Of a stretch of 64,000 nucleotides of DNA, positions 34,071 through 43,502 are shown in pieces (the stretch's first letter is position 1; the number at the start of each line of letters is the position of its first letter). This DNA is from UBA4744 sp963723165 (GTDB lineage Bacteria; Actinomycetota; Acidimicrobiia; Spongiisociales; UBA4744). Location: contig CAVRPP010000003.1 in the NCBI GenBank assembly GCA_963723165.1, positions 186,001 through 250,000 of the forward strand. The letters are read 5' to 3'. Position numbers and translations under genes: made by a program. Under the pieces are notes generated by a model. That model was not told the origin of the DNA, did no database searches, and was given only the letters and a program-made list of their open reading frames with translations.

Positions 34071-35054
34071 TCAACCCGAGGGCTGCTCCTCGAACCACTC
34101 CCGCAGCCGGCGGAAGCCTTCGTCGAGACCGACCGCCGGTTCCCACTCCAATGCTCGTCTGGTCTCACGCTGGTCGAACCAGTGGGCCGTGCTCAACTGC
34201 TCCGCGACGAAGCTGGTCATGGGGGGATCATCTTCTCTCCCCCGCTGCTCCCAGATCTTTTCCGCAACCAAACCGCCGGTACGAGCCACTCGCGCCGGAA
34301 CCTTGAATCGGGGCGGCGGCAGACCGGCTGCGAGGACGATCCGGTTCATGAGTTCGCGAACAGACCGCGGTTGCCCATTAGTGACCACCAGGGCTCTTCC
34401 TCCGAGCGACGGAGCTCGATCGAGGGCGGCGACCAAGGCGTCGGCAGCGTTATCTGTGTACGTGGTGTCGATCAGGGCCGCCCCCGAACCGACGATGACC
34501 AGCCGCCCCTCTCTGGCCCGGTTCACGATCCTCCCGACCAACTGGGTATCGCCCGGTCCCCAGATGAGATGTGGCCGTATAGCAACGACAGCCAGGTCGG
34601 GAGAGTCGGCCGCCAGCGCCATTAGTTCTGCCTGCGCCTTGCTTCTTGCATAGTGACCCCGGGCCCGTTCCGGGTCTGCGGGGCCAGCAGCAGCACCGAC
34701 GAGAGCCCTCCCGAGGTTGGCGACCGATGGAGACGAGACGTAGACCAGGCGACCCACCCCGGATTCACGGGCCAGATCGAGGACGTATCGAGTTCCCCGT
34801 ACATTGGTGTTCTCATATTCGTCCCATGATCCGATCGCAACGGCCAGGGCCCGGGCGGCCAGGTGAACGACCGCCTCCGCCCCGACCATCGCCTTTGCCA
34901 CGGCTCCGCGATCGGCGATGTCGCCGAGATGCTCTGCTACGCCGAGGCCGCTGGGCGACCGCTGGAAGACGCTCACGTCGTCGCCGCGTTCCTGGAGTTG
35001 TTTCACAAGGGCTTGTCCCAGCAAGCTGGTGGCTCCGGTAACGAGGACTCTCAT
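34071..35054 (-). CDS. oleD: NAD(P)-dependent OleD-like 3-beta-HSD-family dehydrogenase
   Basis: A 327-residue extended SDR. VLVTGATSLLGQALVK is the dinucleotide loop, VYVSSPSV and YARSKAQAE give the catalytic Ser and Tyr-x3-Lys, and IRPHLIWGPGDTQLV matches the 3-beta-hydroxysteroid dehydrogenase/OleD branch. OleD reduces the 2-alkyl-3-ketoacid made by OleA before OleC closes a beta-lactone and OleB yields the olefin. ATG 35054 overlaps the oleC stop by four bases. Unlike its upstream partners, this frame is intact. Confidence 0.85.
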   Translation of the reverse strand: MRVLVTGATSLLGQALVKQLQERGDDVSVFQRSPSGLGVAEHLGDIADRGAVAKAMVGAEAVVHLAARALAVAIGSWDEYENTNVRGTRYVLDLARESGVGRLVYVSSPSVANLGRALVGAAAGPADPERARGHYARSKAQAELMALAADSPDLAVVAIRPHLIWGPGDTQLVGRIVNRAREGRLVIVGSGAALIDTTYTDNAADALVAALDRAPSLGGRALVVTNGQPRSVRELMNRIVLAAGLPPPRFKVPARVARTGGLVAEKIWEQRGREDDPPMTSFVAEQLSTAHWFDQRETRRALEWEPAVGLDEGFRRLREWFEEQPSG

Positions 35055-37625
35055 ATCTGCCCGATCCGGCCACCGGCCAGGATCTCTTCCGCCCAATCGG
35101 AGATCCGGGGCCGGTCGATCTTCGAGTTGTGCCGCTTGTCGACCGGCAACGACGGGGTGACGAGGACCGCCGCCACCTCTCCCCCGGAAACAGCCCGCAC
35201 CCGATCGGTCAGCGCTTCGTCGGCCAAATCGGGATGCCGCACTCGTGCTATCGGGACCACAACCACGATGAGCTGCTGGGTGCCGGCCGGCCCGACCCCT
35301 ACCACTGCGGCGTCGGCAACTTCAGGCAGGGAGGAGACGGCTTGTTCGATCCCGACCGGAGTGACCGGACCGCCCGGCGGTGGTGACGATGTCGCCCATC
35401 CGGCCTTCGATCCACAGCCGTCCGGTGTCGTCGAGGTGGCCGACGTCGCCGCTGCGATGCCAGCCCGGAGGTCGGGAGGCGGCCCGGTTGGTGACCCACA
35501 GCTTGTCGTAGCCGTCTCGCATGTGGGGGGCGCGAATGCAGACTTCCCCGACCACTCCGCGTCTCGCCGGTAAGGGCGCCGGGCGCCCGACCGTCCGAAT
35601 CGAGGCGGGCTGATAGCCACTTCGGCCCCCGGCACCGGATGGCCGACGCATACGCCGTTGCCGGGCCCGATTTCCTCGATCTCTTCCAGGCTGATGTCGG
35701 CGACCGGTAGCACCTCGGTCATGCCGTACGGGGTGTGGGCTGCTGCCCTTGGCATGACGTCTGTGGCCGCCTGGAGCACCGAGGCGCGGAACGGGCGCCC
35801 CGGCCGACATGATCAGCCGAACACTCTGCAGCGCGGCGACCTGTTCTGGCGTCAGTGCGTCTGCGGTCGCTGCAACATTGATGAGAGCGGCGGGCGAGGC
35901 GAAGACCAGCGTGGCCTCGACGGCCTCGGACGGCCGCCGGCCAGAGCGCCGGGCCGTGAGGCTGCCGGGGGCGGTCACTTCGGCGTCGGGGACCACCGAG
36001 GGGATGCCCATGATCGGCCCGAACAAGCGCGAAGGGCCCGAACGCCGCCACCAGCCGGTCGGTGTCCTCGATGTTGTAGAGGTCGACGAGGGCGTCTCGC
36101 TGGGCCTGCATCTGGTGGTGGCGATAGGCAACACCCTTGGCGGGCCCGGTCGCCCCGGACGTGAAGCCGATACCGGCCAGGTCGTCGGAGGTGGGCGGCG
36201 GAGGCAGAGGTTGCCCGCGCCACGGGACCGCAGCTCATCGAGCGTCGCCTGCACACCCAGCAGGCGGGCCGCGGCCGGAGCCATCGCACCGGTGGAAATG
36301 CGGATCCCGGGCCAGCGCAAGCGCAGCGGCGGCGGCCAGCGCTCGGGGAATCCCGATCAGGTAAGCCGGGGCGGCGCTGGTCAAAGCCCGGCTCATCCCC
36401 CTGACGCCCAATCCGGCGTCGGCAATGACGACGACCGCTCCGATCCGCCAGCAGGCGAATACGCATGCCGCCAGATCAATCCCCGGTGGGATCAACAAAG
36501 CAACCCGATCGCCGTGGGAGACGCCCAGTTCGGCCAGCCCGGCTGCCACCCGCTGGACTTCGGCGTGGAGCTGAGCGAACGTGATCTGCGTCCCGGTCGC
36601 GCCCATTTCAACCATCGCTATCTCATCGCTATCGGCTCGCCGGTCGAGAGCCGCCCACATCGGTGGACGCTGGGAAGCGGGCGGGGCCGGTTCGGGCTTT
36701 CGATCCAACCGACCCACCCAGGCATAGACGGCGGCGGCCACGTCGGCATCTTCCGAAACGAGGTGGCCTGCGCCTTCGAATCGGTGAATTTCGGCCTGCG
36801 GCAACCGGCCGGCCAGATCTCGCAGATAGAGATCGGAGAAGATCGGGTCGGAAGGCCCCCACAACAGAAAGGGCCGGGACCCCTGCCAGCTGTTCGAGGC
36901 CCGCGGCAACGGCGTCGAGAGCCGGGCGGCTGGGATGATCGTCGCTCAGCGGGATATCTTCGACAAACGCTCCGATCGCCGCCCGCCGCCCGGCAGTGCG
37001 ATACGGAGCCTGGAACGCCTCGCCGGATCGAGCGTGGAATCCGGGGACGGGACAGCGCAGTTGCCGCACGTACGAAGGTCGGGGTGGCTACGCACACTTT
37101 GTCGAGAATCCCAGTGGTGCGAACCATGCGGATCAAGCGAGGTGCAGGCGAGGCGGCCGGCTGGTGCACGGCGGTGTTCATCAGCACGATGCCCGCAAGC
37201 TGGTCGCGATGCTGTTCGGCCCAGCCGAGCGAGATCGGGCCGCCCCAATCGTGGGCAACGGTGACGACCGGTCCCTGCAGGTCGAGCTGATCGGTCAGGG
37301 CGCCCAGATCCTCAATGCGTTGTTGCAGACGCGCGCGGTCGTTCCGGTCCGTTCGGAATAGCCCATGTCGAGCTGGTCGATCGCCACGACCCGCACTGCT
37401 GGCGGTGCCGAGGCGAGCAAGCGCCGCCACAGATACGACCAGGTCGGGTTGCCGTGAACACACAGCAGGGTGACCTCACGGGTCGGCTACTTGATTGTCG
37501 AGCACATGCCAGGTGCGGTCGACTCCGTCGAGATCCGGCGTGGTGACGAGTCGCGACCAGTGCGCTTCGAGACCGTCGAGACCGGTCGGGGGGCGGACGG
37601 CGGGAGCAGGGGCACCGGCCGTCAC
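35051..37625 (-). pseudogene. oleBC: OleBC fusion (alpha/beta hydrolase + AMP-ligase), many frameshifts
   Basis: Piecing the three frames together gives one ~858-residue protein. It begins with the GTG at 37625, which overlaps the oleA stop (TGGTGA). The OleB part has TLLCVHGNPTWSYLWRRL, the nucleophile Asp in AHDWGGPIS and the His in FEGAGHLVSEDAD. After a short linker the OleC part has FTSGATGPAKGVAYRH, MSAGAPV, PYGMTEVLPVAD, HRSGDVGHLDDTGRLW and a C-terminal KRHNSKI. OleC makes the beta-lactone and OleB decarboxylates it. OleB-OleC fusions are known in actinobacteria. Frames change near 37480, 37350, 37040, 36885, 36307, 36205, 36030, 35800, 35590 and 35380. Confidence 0.75.
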
Positions 37626-38642
37626 CAGATCAGTTCAATCCCCATCGCGTTGATGCCCGACCCGATTCCCAACAGCAGCACCTTGTCGCCCTCGTTGAGG
37701 GAGTCGGCTTCCCGCGACAGGGTGATGGGTATCGAGGCAGGGCCGACGTTGCCGAGGAAAGGGAACGTGAGGGGGACCTTGGCGATATCGATCCCGAGCC
37801 GCTCGACCAGCATGCTGGTGTGGACCTGGGAGATCTGGTGGAGGATGTAGCGATCGATGTTCAGCCAGCCCCGATCTTCTGCATCGCCCCAGCCCAGCTT
37901 GGAGACCTGCAGCCCGGCGTCGAGAAGCGCCTTCGTGTCGGTGCGCATCTGATCGAGGCTGCCGACACACAGGTTGTGGTAGCTCGTGTCCGCCCGGGAG
38001 ATCCCGCCGACCACTCGTGGCTCCCTGGATTGTCCGAGTGCCGGCCCACCACGGCGGCCGCCCCGCCGGAGCCGAGCGTCAGAGACGCAAACTCGGCGAA
38101 CAGGTCGGCCATGGTCGCCTCGGGACCCGCCAGCCGAGCCAGGGTTGTCTCCTGCAGCTGCGCGGCTTCCCTCCCCGTCGACGATCAGCGCGTAGTTGAT
38201 CTGGCCGCTCTCGATCATGTTCCCCGCCATCTGCAATGCGTTGATGAAGCCCAAGCAAGCGTTGGAGAGGTCGAAGTTGAGGCTCCAGCTCGGCAGGTCG
38301 AGCGCATTGTGGACGGTGACGGCCGAAGACGGTTCCAGCCGGTCCCGGCACACCGATGTGTCGATCAGCAAACCGATTTCATCGACCCGGACCCCGCTCG
38401 CTTCGATCGCCTTGGCGCCGGCCGCCGCCGCCGCATCGGTATATCGATAGCCCTCAGGCCACCAGCGACGTTCGTGGATGCCGGCCAGGCTCTCGAGCAG
38501 ACCCGGGCTGCGACCCGACTCGTTCGTAGGTTTCGGCCAAGATCTCATCGAATTGAGCGGAAGTGACGACCTCGGGAGCGTCCACGTGGGCGATCGAAAC
38601 GATGGCGGTGTCGTTCATATTGAAGGAGGCGTTGCCGGACAT
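37622..38642 (-). pseudogene. oleA: OleA-like thiolase (head-to-head acyl condensation), about three frameshifts
   Basis: About 340 residues across three frames. The order is IVSIAHVDAPEVVTS, LAGIHERRWWPEG, LLIDTSVCRDRLEPSSA, the catalytic Cys in LSNACLGFINALQM, ALIVDGEGSR, SLTLGSGGAAAVV, NLCVGSLDQMRTDTK, the His in YILHQISQVHTSM and the Asn in LGNVGPASIPITLS, ending LLGIGSGINAMGIELIW. This closely follows Xanthomonas OleA, which condenses two acyl-CoAs to a 2-alkyl-3-ketoacid. Breaks lie near 38510, 38165 and 38040. All active-site residues survive, so decay is not obvious. The most likely start is ATG 38642. Confidence 0.8.
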
Positions 38643-38772
38643 CAAGCGTCTTTCTCAGGGAACCAGACGATTCTGGCACGCTACCAGTCTCTATGGGGTA
38701 TTCCTGCGCAGTCCGGGCAACCCTCGAACGATCTCGCGTGCGGCAGAACTTTCGCAGGCGGTGGCTCCGGTG

Positions 38773-38805
38773 TGGTAGCCCCGATCAGATTAGGACTGGC
38801 ATACC
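38773..38805 (-). repeat. Degenerate copy of the tRNA-Glu 3' end (possible att remnant)
   Basis: About 28 of 33 bases match the 3' end of tRNA-Glu(CTC) at 40069-40102 in the same orientation, including TGGTAGCCCCGA. The match stops before the anticodon arm. Duplicated tRNA 3' ends in direct orientation mark integration events. The segment between holds one gene. Confidence 0.5.
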
Positions 38806-38931
38806 TGCTGCAAGCTCGTCGGTCACGAGCGCTCGTATGGAGTAGACCAACCGCGAACAACCTCAGGATTCACCGATGTCCTTGGGGCGGCCGGGCGCGC
38901 CGCAACGTCTTCCGTCGGCACGGCGCCCTGG

Positions 38932-39906
38932 TCACTGTTGGCGGCCGGCGGCTCCTAGGACGCGAAGGGCGCGGATGGTCACCCAGGGGTTTGTGCGGGT
39001 CTTCCCACCGGGTCCCCATGGGGCGAAGGTGCAATTGCTGCAGATCTCGCTTGCGGTGCGGGCCCGCCTCACCTCCATCGGGAACCCACCGTCCGCGGTG
39101 CGCTTGGAAAGGAGCAGGTCGAGAGCGGGATTGCATCGCGGGTCGTCGAGACGGCCTATGTCGGCCATGAGCTCCAGGACAAGAAGCACGTCGAAGAACC
39201 GGACCGGGAATCCAATCTTGTCGGGTCGAGGTCCCCAAGTGGGCACAATCAGAGCGCCATTGCGGTGAAAGAGCAGGTCGTGTTCCAACAGAAGCTCGGC
39301 GCCGCGTTCGAGCGTGTCTGCGGCGGTCTTGTCGCCTGTCGCCTGCACCCACGCCGCCAATCCCCGCAGGCCCAGCACGGTCTCTACGAAGGATGACTGG
39401 AGCGCTTGAGGGCGCACATCACAATTCCAGCCCCCATCCGGCCACTGCATTTCCCCAAGCCGATCCGCAAGGGCCTGCAACCGCTCGTCCATCAGGCCCA
39501 GCTGCAAGCTGGCCCAGAGCACATTGCCCTCCATCGAGGCACAACGTCGCACCCGATCGGGCTGTCCCTCGATTTGCCGGGTCCAGTTCGGCTTCAGAAA
39601 TGCAGACGAAAGGATCCAAGCGAACACGAGCTCCTGGACCTGCTCGAGGCGTGCGTCACCACCGGGATGCCCCCGTTCGGCCATCTGCACCAGAGCCCAG
39701 TGAGCGCCTTGCCACTTGCGGTAGGCGTGGCGTGGGTCCACAAAACTGCCTTCGATCACCGCACCACAGTCTGGACTCGTGCGCACCTCGTCGGCCCGGG
39801 CCCGCATTTCGGCGGTGTCCGGCTCGAGCCCCTCCAACACGAGCCGGGCCTGATACCGCACCGCAGGATCGTCCCAGGTGCGGAGACGATCGACCACTGT
39901 CTCCAT
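38932..39906 (-). CDS. Terpene-cyclase/prenyltransferase-fold (alpha/alpha toroid) protein
   Basis: A 324-residue helical-repeat protein. MQWPDGGWNCD followed by SSFVETVLGLRGLAAW, and later LLLSKRTADGGFPMEV, are QW-type repeats of the squalene-hopene cyclase/prenyltransferase barrel. The cyclase DxDD catalytic motif is not visible, and the protein is about half the cyclase length, so the activity is unknown. ATG 39906 has TATGCT six bases upstream. It lies between the partial tRNA-Glu copy and the real tRNA-Glu. Confidence 0.7.
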   Translation of the reverse strand: METVVDRLRTWDDPAVRYQARLVLEGLEPDTAEMRARADEVRTSPDCGAVIEGSFVDPRHAYRKWQGAHWALVQMAERGHPGGDARLEQVQELVFAWILSSAFLKPNWTRQIEGQPDRVRRCASMEGNVLWASLQLGLMDERLQALADRLGEMQWPDGGWNCDVRPQALQSSFVETVLGLRGLAAWVQATGDKTAADTLERGAELLLEHDLLFHRNGALIVPTWGPRPDKIGFPVRFFDVLLVLELMADIGRLDDPRCNPALDLLLSKRTADGGFPMEVRRARTASEICSNCTFAPWGPGGKTRTNPWVTIRALRVLGAAGRQQ

Positions 39907-39912
39907 GGCCAA

Positions 39913-39918
39913 AGCATA
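39913..39918 (-). promoter_or_regulatory. TATGCT -10 element, leaderless start at 39906
   Basis: Minus-strand TATGCT is followed by six bases and ATG 39906. Confidence 0.55.
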
Positions 39919-40039
39919 GAGCCGGACTTCTCGTGCCCGAAAGAACTGGCGGGTTTGACCTTCGGGGTCCGAGCGTTGTGATCTGGGCGCCGGGTTTCGA
40001 ACTCCGGGTATCGTTGAATGTGCACGGCCAGAAACGCGC

Positions 40040-40064
40040 AAAAACCCCCGTTGAGCAGGGGTTT
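40040..40064 (-). terminator. Rho-independent terminator after tRNA-Glu
   Basis: On the minus strand AAACCCC (40064-40058) pairs with GGGGTTT (40048-40042), followed by a T-run of five. It begins a few bases downstream of the encoded CCA of tRNA-Glu. Confidence 0.75.
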
Positions 40065-40071
40065 CGCGTGG

Positions 40072-40144
40072 TAGCCCCGACCAGATTCGAACTGGCGTTA
40101 CCGGCTTGAGAGGCCGGCGTCCTAGGCCTCTAGACGACGGGGCC
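40072..40144 (-). tRNA. tRNA-Glu (anticodon CTC)
   Basis: A 73-nt cloverleaf: acceptor GGCCCCG/CGGGGCT, D arm GTCTAGAGGCCTAGGAC, anticodon loop CTCTCAA, T arm GCCAG-TTCGAAT-CTGGT. CCA is encoded immediately after (40071-40069). It lies downstream of tRNA-Gln on the same strand. Confidence 0.95.
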
Positions 40145-40165
40145 GTGACGGCGTGAACCGTCCGG

Positions 40166-40237
40166 CTCGGGGGGAAGGACTCGAACCCTCAATGACAGGA
40201 CCAGAACCTGCTGTGTTACCAATTACACCACCCCCGA
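40166..40237 (-). tRNA. tRNA-Gln (anticodon CTG)
   Basis: A 72-nt cloverleaf: acceptor TCGGGGG/CCCCCGA, anticodon loop TTCTGGT between GCAGG and CCTGT, T arm GAGGG-TTCGAGT-CCTTC, discriminator G. CCA is not encoded (CCG follows). No glnS is seen in the window, and GatCAB here suggests that this tRNA is charged through Glu-tRNA(Gln). Confidence 0.95.
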
Positions 40238-40247
40238 ATGGGCCTTT

Positions 40248-40253
40248 ACGGTA
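40248..40253 (-). promoter_or_regulatory. TACCGT -10 element for the tRNA-Gln/tRNA-Glu pair
   Basis: Minus-strand TACCGT ten bases before the tRNA-Gln 5' end, in the 57-bp gap after the permease gene. Confidence 0.4.
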
Positions 40254-40294
40254 CCGAAGGGTACCTACCTAAGCAAACCACCCGACGAGGCTTT

Positions 40295-41246
40295 TCATTG
40301 GCGGCGAATCGCCTTGAAACGCGGGTCGGCGACCTCCCGCAAACCAACCGAAACCAGGTAGAAAGCCGCCGCGAACAGCGAGAGTGCAACGGCCGGGACG
40401 ATCAGGGCATTCCAGGGTATTTGCGATCCGAAGTTGGCTCCGAACTCGATCCCGTAGTAGACCATCGTCCCCCAATTGACCAGCGACCTCGTCTGTCCGA
40501 GGAAGGCCGCAAATCCGTCGGCGACCACCGCCCCGACCACCGCCAGCATCATGTACAGGGCTGCCAGCGGGAAGAGATGGGGCAAGAGATGGTGAAATAT
40601 GACGTGGCGCCCCCGGCCGCCCGCCACCCGGGTGGCGTCGACGAACGGCTGGGCCATCACCTTGAGTGCCTGGCTGCGAAGCACGATGGCGCCCGCCCCC
40701 AAACCGGTGATCACCCCATAGATGAGGCCGAATTTCATCGGGCCCAGATCGATCAGATTTCCGGTGCCCAGGATCAGAAGAAAGATCGGGGCAGGGAGGA
40801 GCAAGAAGGCATCGGAAACGTGGGACAGACTGAAGTCGACCCAGCCCCGGTAGTAGCCGCCGAATCGCCCCGATGAGCATCGCCACTACCGCGGTGCTGA
40901 AGGCTGCGGTCATGGCCAGAATCCAGGTGGATCCGCTGGAGGCCAGCAACATGGACAACACATCCCGGCCCAAGTTGTCGGTGCCCAACAGGTGAGTCGC
41001 CGAGGGGCCGGCCGGATGGGAGACGGCCGGGTCGAATCCGGTGAGCGGGTTGTACACCGAGCCGGACCAGAAGTACTTCATGAGGATCGGGTGGCTGATC
41101 GCCATGAGACCGAAGAAGATGATCAACGCCACCCCGGTGACCGCCAGACGGTTGTGGGAGAACTCACGCCAAAAGATGCTCGAGCCGCGGGCGATAGCGC
41201 GAAGCCGCAGCCGCACTCTCCCCAGGCGAATATCCTCGTGAGTCAT
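40295..41246 (-). pseudogene. Peptide/nickel-type ABC permease (DppC-like), one frameshift
   Basis: About 317 residues. The N-terminal frame has the OppC_N helix (NRLAVTGVALIIFFGLM) and LGTDNLGRDVLSMLLASS, typical of DppC/OppC. The C-terminal frame has the permease EAA-like loop (QALKVMAQPFVDATRVAGG) and ends AFYLVSVGLREVADPRF. They join by removing one base near 40861, giving GAIGGYYRGW. It overlaps the partner permease start by four bases. No solute-binding protein or ATPase is adjacent, so the substrate is undefined. Confidence 0.85.
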
Positions 41247-42400
41247 CGGACACCCCCTTCACCCTGAATCCTGATGCGCGGATCGAGCATCGCGGTCAGG
41301 ACCTCCATGGTCAGCCGAACCACGAGCGTGATCACTCCGATCACAACGAGTGTGTCCAGCACGACCGGCATGTCCTGGGCATCGACTGCCCGAAACAGGA
41401 ACGAGCCCAGGCCCGGCCAGCCCACCGCTCGCTCGATGATGACCAGGCCGGTCAACAGGTAGGGCAAGCTCACCGCAAACCGGCTGAGGAGCGGCAGGAG
41501 AGCGTTGCGGGCTGCGTGCCGGTCCCGAACCTTGTGGTCCGGTATTCCCTTGGCCCGGGCCACCAGGATGTAGTCGTCGTGGATCACCGATGCCATCGAT
41601 GTTTGCATGACCAGCATGAACTCTCCGTAGGAGAGCAGCAGAAAGGCGGCGATGGCTACTGAGGCGTCGAAGAGTATGTCGACGGCGTACGGATCGATGC
41701 TGCGGTACGACCACCAACCGTACGAGATAAGAGCGATGACGAAAAAGGCGGGCAGACTCAGGAATCGCAGGTTCTTGCGCCGGGCGACCCACGATCCGAT
41801 CAGTGCGTAGCAAGCGGCCACGACCACGATAGTGGCCGTCATGGTCCACATAACCTCCTGTTCCGATACCGGAGCCGCAATCCACAGGTTGCCACGCGGA
41901 TCATCGATGAGCAGGTTGCGAAACTCCCATACCCTCGTCCCCAGCAATCGCACCATCAAGAAACCCAGGAACGGCGGGAAAAGGGTATAGGTGGCGATTC
42001 CAAGCAACGTGATCCCGTCGGACTTCCATCCCCGGCGCCAACCCGTGACTCTCCCCAACCAGCTGCCGAGCAAGTAGGCGATCCCCAGACCGATTACGAA
42101 GACGAGCACCGTCGGCGGAATGACAGATTTCAACTCCAGGCCACCGCGAAACCCGCCGGTAGTCTGACCGAGACCGCTGGTCAGCAGATTCCGGAACCAG
42201 AACCAGTAGCGCACCGGCAGGGGACGATCGAGACCCAATGATTCCCGAAAAGCCGCAATCTCGTCCGCAGTCATGGAGAGGCGGAAGGGGGTGGCGTAAT
42301 CGCCGGGCAGCAACACCTCGATAAGCACAAACATCAGGAACGTGAAAAGCACCAGCGCCACCACACCCGAAACGGCTCTCTTGAGGATGAACTTCAGCAT
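41243..42400 (-). CDS. Peptide/nickel-type ABC permease (DppB-like)
   Basis: A 385-residue inner-membrane permease starting MLKFILKRAVSGVVALVLFTFLMF. It has GLDRPLPVRYWFWFRNLL, SVIPPTVLVFVIGLGIAYLLG and the cytoplasmic coupling loop DDYILVARAKGIPDHKVRDRHAARNALLPL, all hallmarks of DppB. An inserted ~100-residue segment with extra helices in the middle makes it longer than the usual ~310-340 residues. It is translationally coupled to the DppC-like gene. Confidence 0.88.
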   Translation of the reverse strand: MLKFILKRAVSGVVALVLFTFLMFVLIEVLLPGDYATPFRLSMTADEIAAFRESLGLDRPLPVRYWFWFRNLLTSGLGQTTGGFRGGLELKSVIPPTVLVFVIGLGIAYLLGSWLGRVTGWRRGWKSDGITLLGIATYTLFPPFLGFLMVRLLGTRVWEFRNLLIDDPRGNLWIAAPVSEQEVMWTMTATIVVVAACYALIGSWVARRKNLRFLSLPAFFVIALISYGWWSYRSIDPYAVDILFDASVAIAAFLLLSYGEFMLVMQTSMASVIHDDYILVARAKGIPDHKVRDRHAARNALLPLLSRFAVSLPYLLTGLVIIERAVGWPGLGSFLFRAVDAQDMPVVLDTLVVIGVITLVVRLTMEVLTAMLDPRIRIQGEGGVR

Positions 42401-42598
42401 TCAGGTGCCAATCGGCGCTTGGTGCATAACCCCAACCGAGGTTAGTGGGGTCGAAACCTCGGTCATCCAACCAGAAGAGCCCGTGATATGAAGCGACAGG
42501 GCGGAGATCCGCAGCGAGCGCCCCCCTTGCGGCGGTGGGCGCGCGCCGACTACGGACCGGCCATTGCCAAAGAACCTACGCCCGAGCGGAGTTCGCGG

Positions 42599-43465
42599 CT
42601 AAAACTTCTCGGGCACGAAAGTCTGGTCTTCAAAGGGGGGACGAACATAACCGACGCCGCTTTCCCGGGCAGGCAGCTCCATCTCACCCGGAGTGAGATC
42701 CTCGTAAGGAATCGAGGAGAGCAAGTGCGAAATGCAGTTCAGGCGTGCCCGCCGTTTGTCGTCCGCATTTACCACGTACCAGCTGGCCTGCTTGATGTCG
42801 GTGTGAGCGAACATCTGGTCCTTGGCTTTCGAGTACTCGAGCCACCGATTCCGGGATTCGACGTCCATCGGGCTGAGCTTCCACCTCCGGCGCGGATCCT
42901 TGATCCGCTTCTGGAACCGGATTTCCTGTTCCTCGTCGTTAACCGAGAACCAGTACTTGAGGACGATGGTCCCCGACCTGACCAACATGCGTTCGAACTC
43001 CGGAACCGAGCGCAAGAACTCCCGATATTCCTCATCGGTGCAGAAGCCCATCACCCGCTCGACACCTGCCCGGTTGTACCAGCTTCGGTCGAAGAGCACC
43101 ATCTCGCCGGCGGCAGGTAGTTCCGCAACATAGCGCTGAAAGTACCACTGGGTCTTCTCACGATCGCTGGGCGTGCCCAGCGCTACCACCTTGACGATGC
43201 GGGGATTGGTGCGCTCGGTGATTCGCTTGATCACGCCACCCTTCCCGGCGGCATCCCGACCCTCGAACAGCACAACGACCTTGAGGCCTCTCTCCTTGAT
43301 CCAGTACTGGAGTTTCACGAGCTCCTCTTGGAGCCTGATCAACTCACCCTCATAAACCTTCCGCGGCATCCTCTTCCGGTGCTTCGGCTCTGCGTCGGAT
43401 TTCAAGACAGAAGGGACGGCCTCTTTCTCCGCTTCTTCGCTCTGCGTGTTCTTCTTGTCTGCCAT
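42599..43465 (-). CDS. ppk2: Polyphosphate kinase 2
   Basis: A 288-residue PPK2-family phosphotransferase that uses polyphosphate to phosphorylate nucleotides (or the reverse). Walker A is FEGRDAAGKGGVIKR, Walker B is VLFDRSWYNRAGVERVMGF, and a lid follows with FQKRIKDPRRRWKLSPMD. The first ~40 residues are charged and probably disordered. ATG 43465 has GGGAGA upstream and is preferred to a GTG four codons earlier. The length and single domain fit class I PPK2. Confidence 0.93.
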   Translation of the reverse strand: MADKKNTQSEEAEKEAVPSVLKSDAEPKHRKRMPRKVYEGELIRLQEELVKLQYWIKERGLKVVVLFEGRDAAGKGGVIKRITERTNPRIVKVVALGTPSDREKTQWYFQRYVAELPAAGEMVLFDRSWYNRAGVERVMGFCTDEEYREFLRSVPEFERMLVRSGTIVLKYWFSVNDEEQEIRFQKRIKDPRRRWKLSPMDVESRNRWLEYSKAKDQMFAHTDIKQASWYVVNADDKRRARLNCISHLLSSIPYEDLTPGEMELPARESGVGYVRPPFEDQTFVPEKF

Positions 43466-43502
43466 TGGGTCTCCCACGATCGGCCACAGCCACTAAGTAG
43501 AT

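Noticed and set aside
35809..37290. 493-residue plus-strand ORF opposite oleBC
   Set aside because: Low-complexity Arg/Gly-rich shadow. The opposite strand carries OleB/OleC motifs in pieces.
38773..38850. A fourth complete tRNA gene
   Set aside because: Only the 3' third resembles tRNA-Glu. No anticodon arm or acceptor 5' strand can be folded.
42418..42455. Imperfect hairpin upstream of the DppB-like gene as a terminator or riboswitch
   Set aside because: The stem is interrupted and lacks a U-run or any recognisable aptamer.
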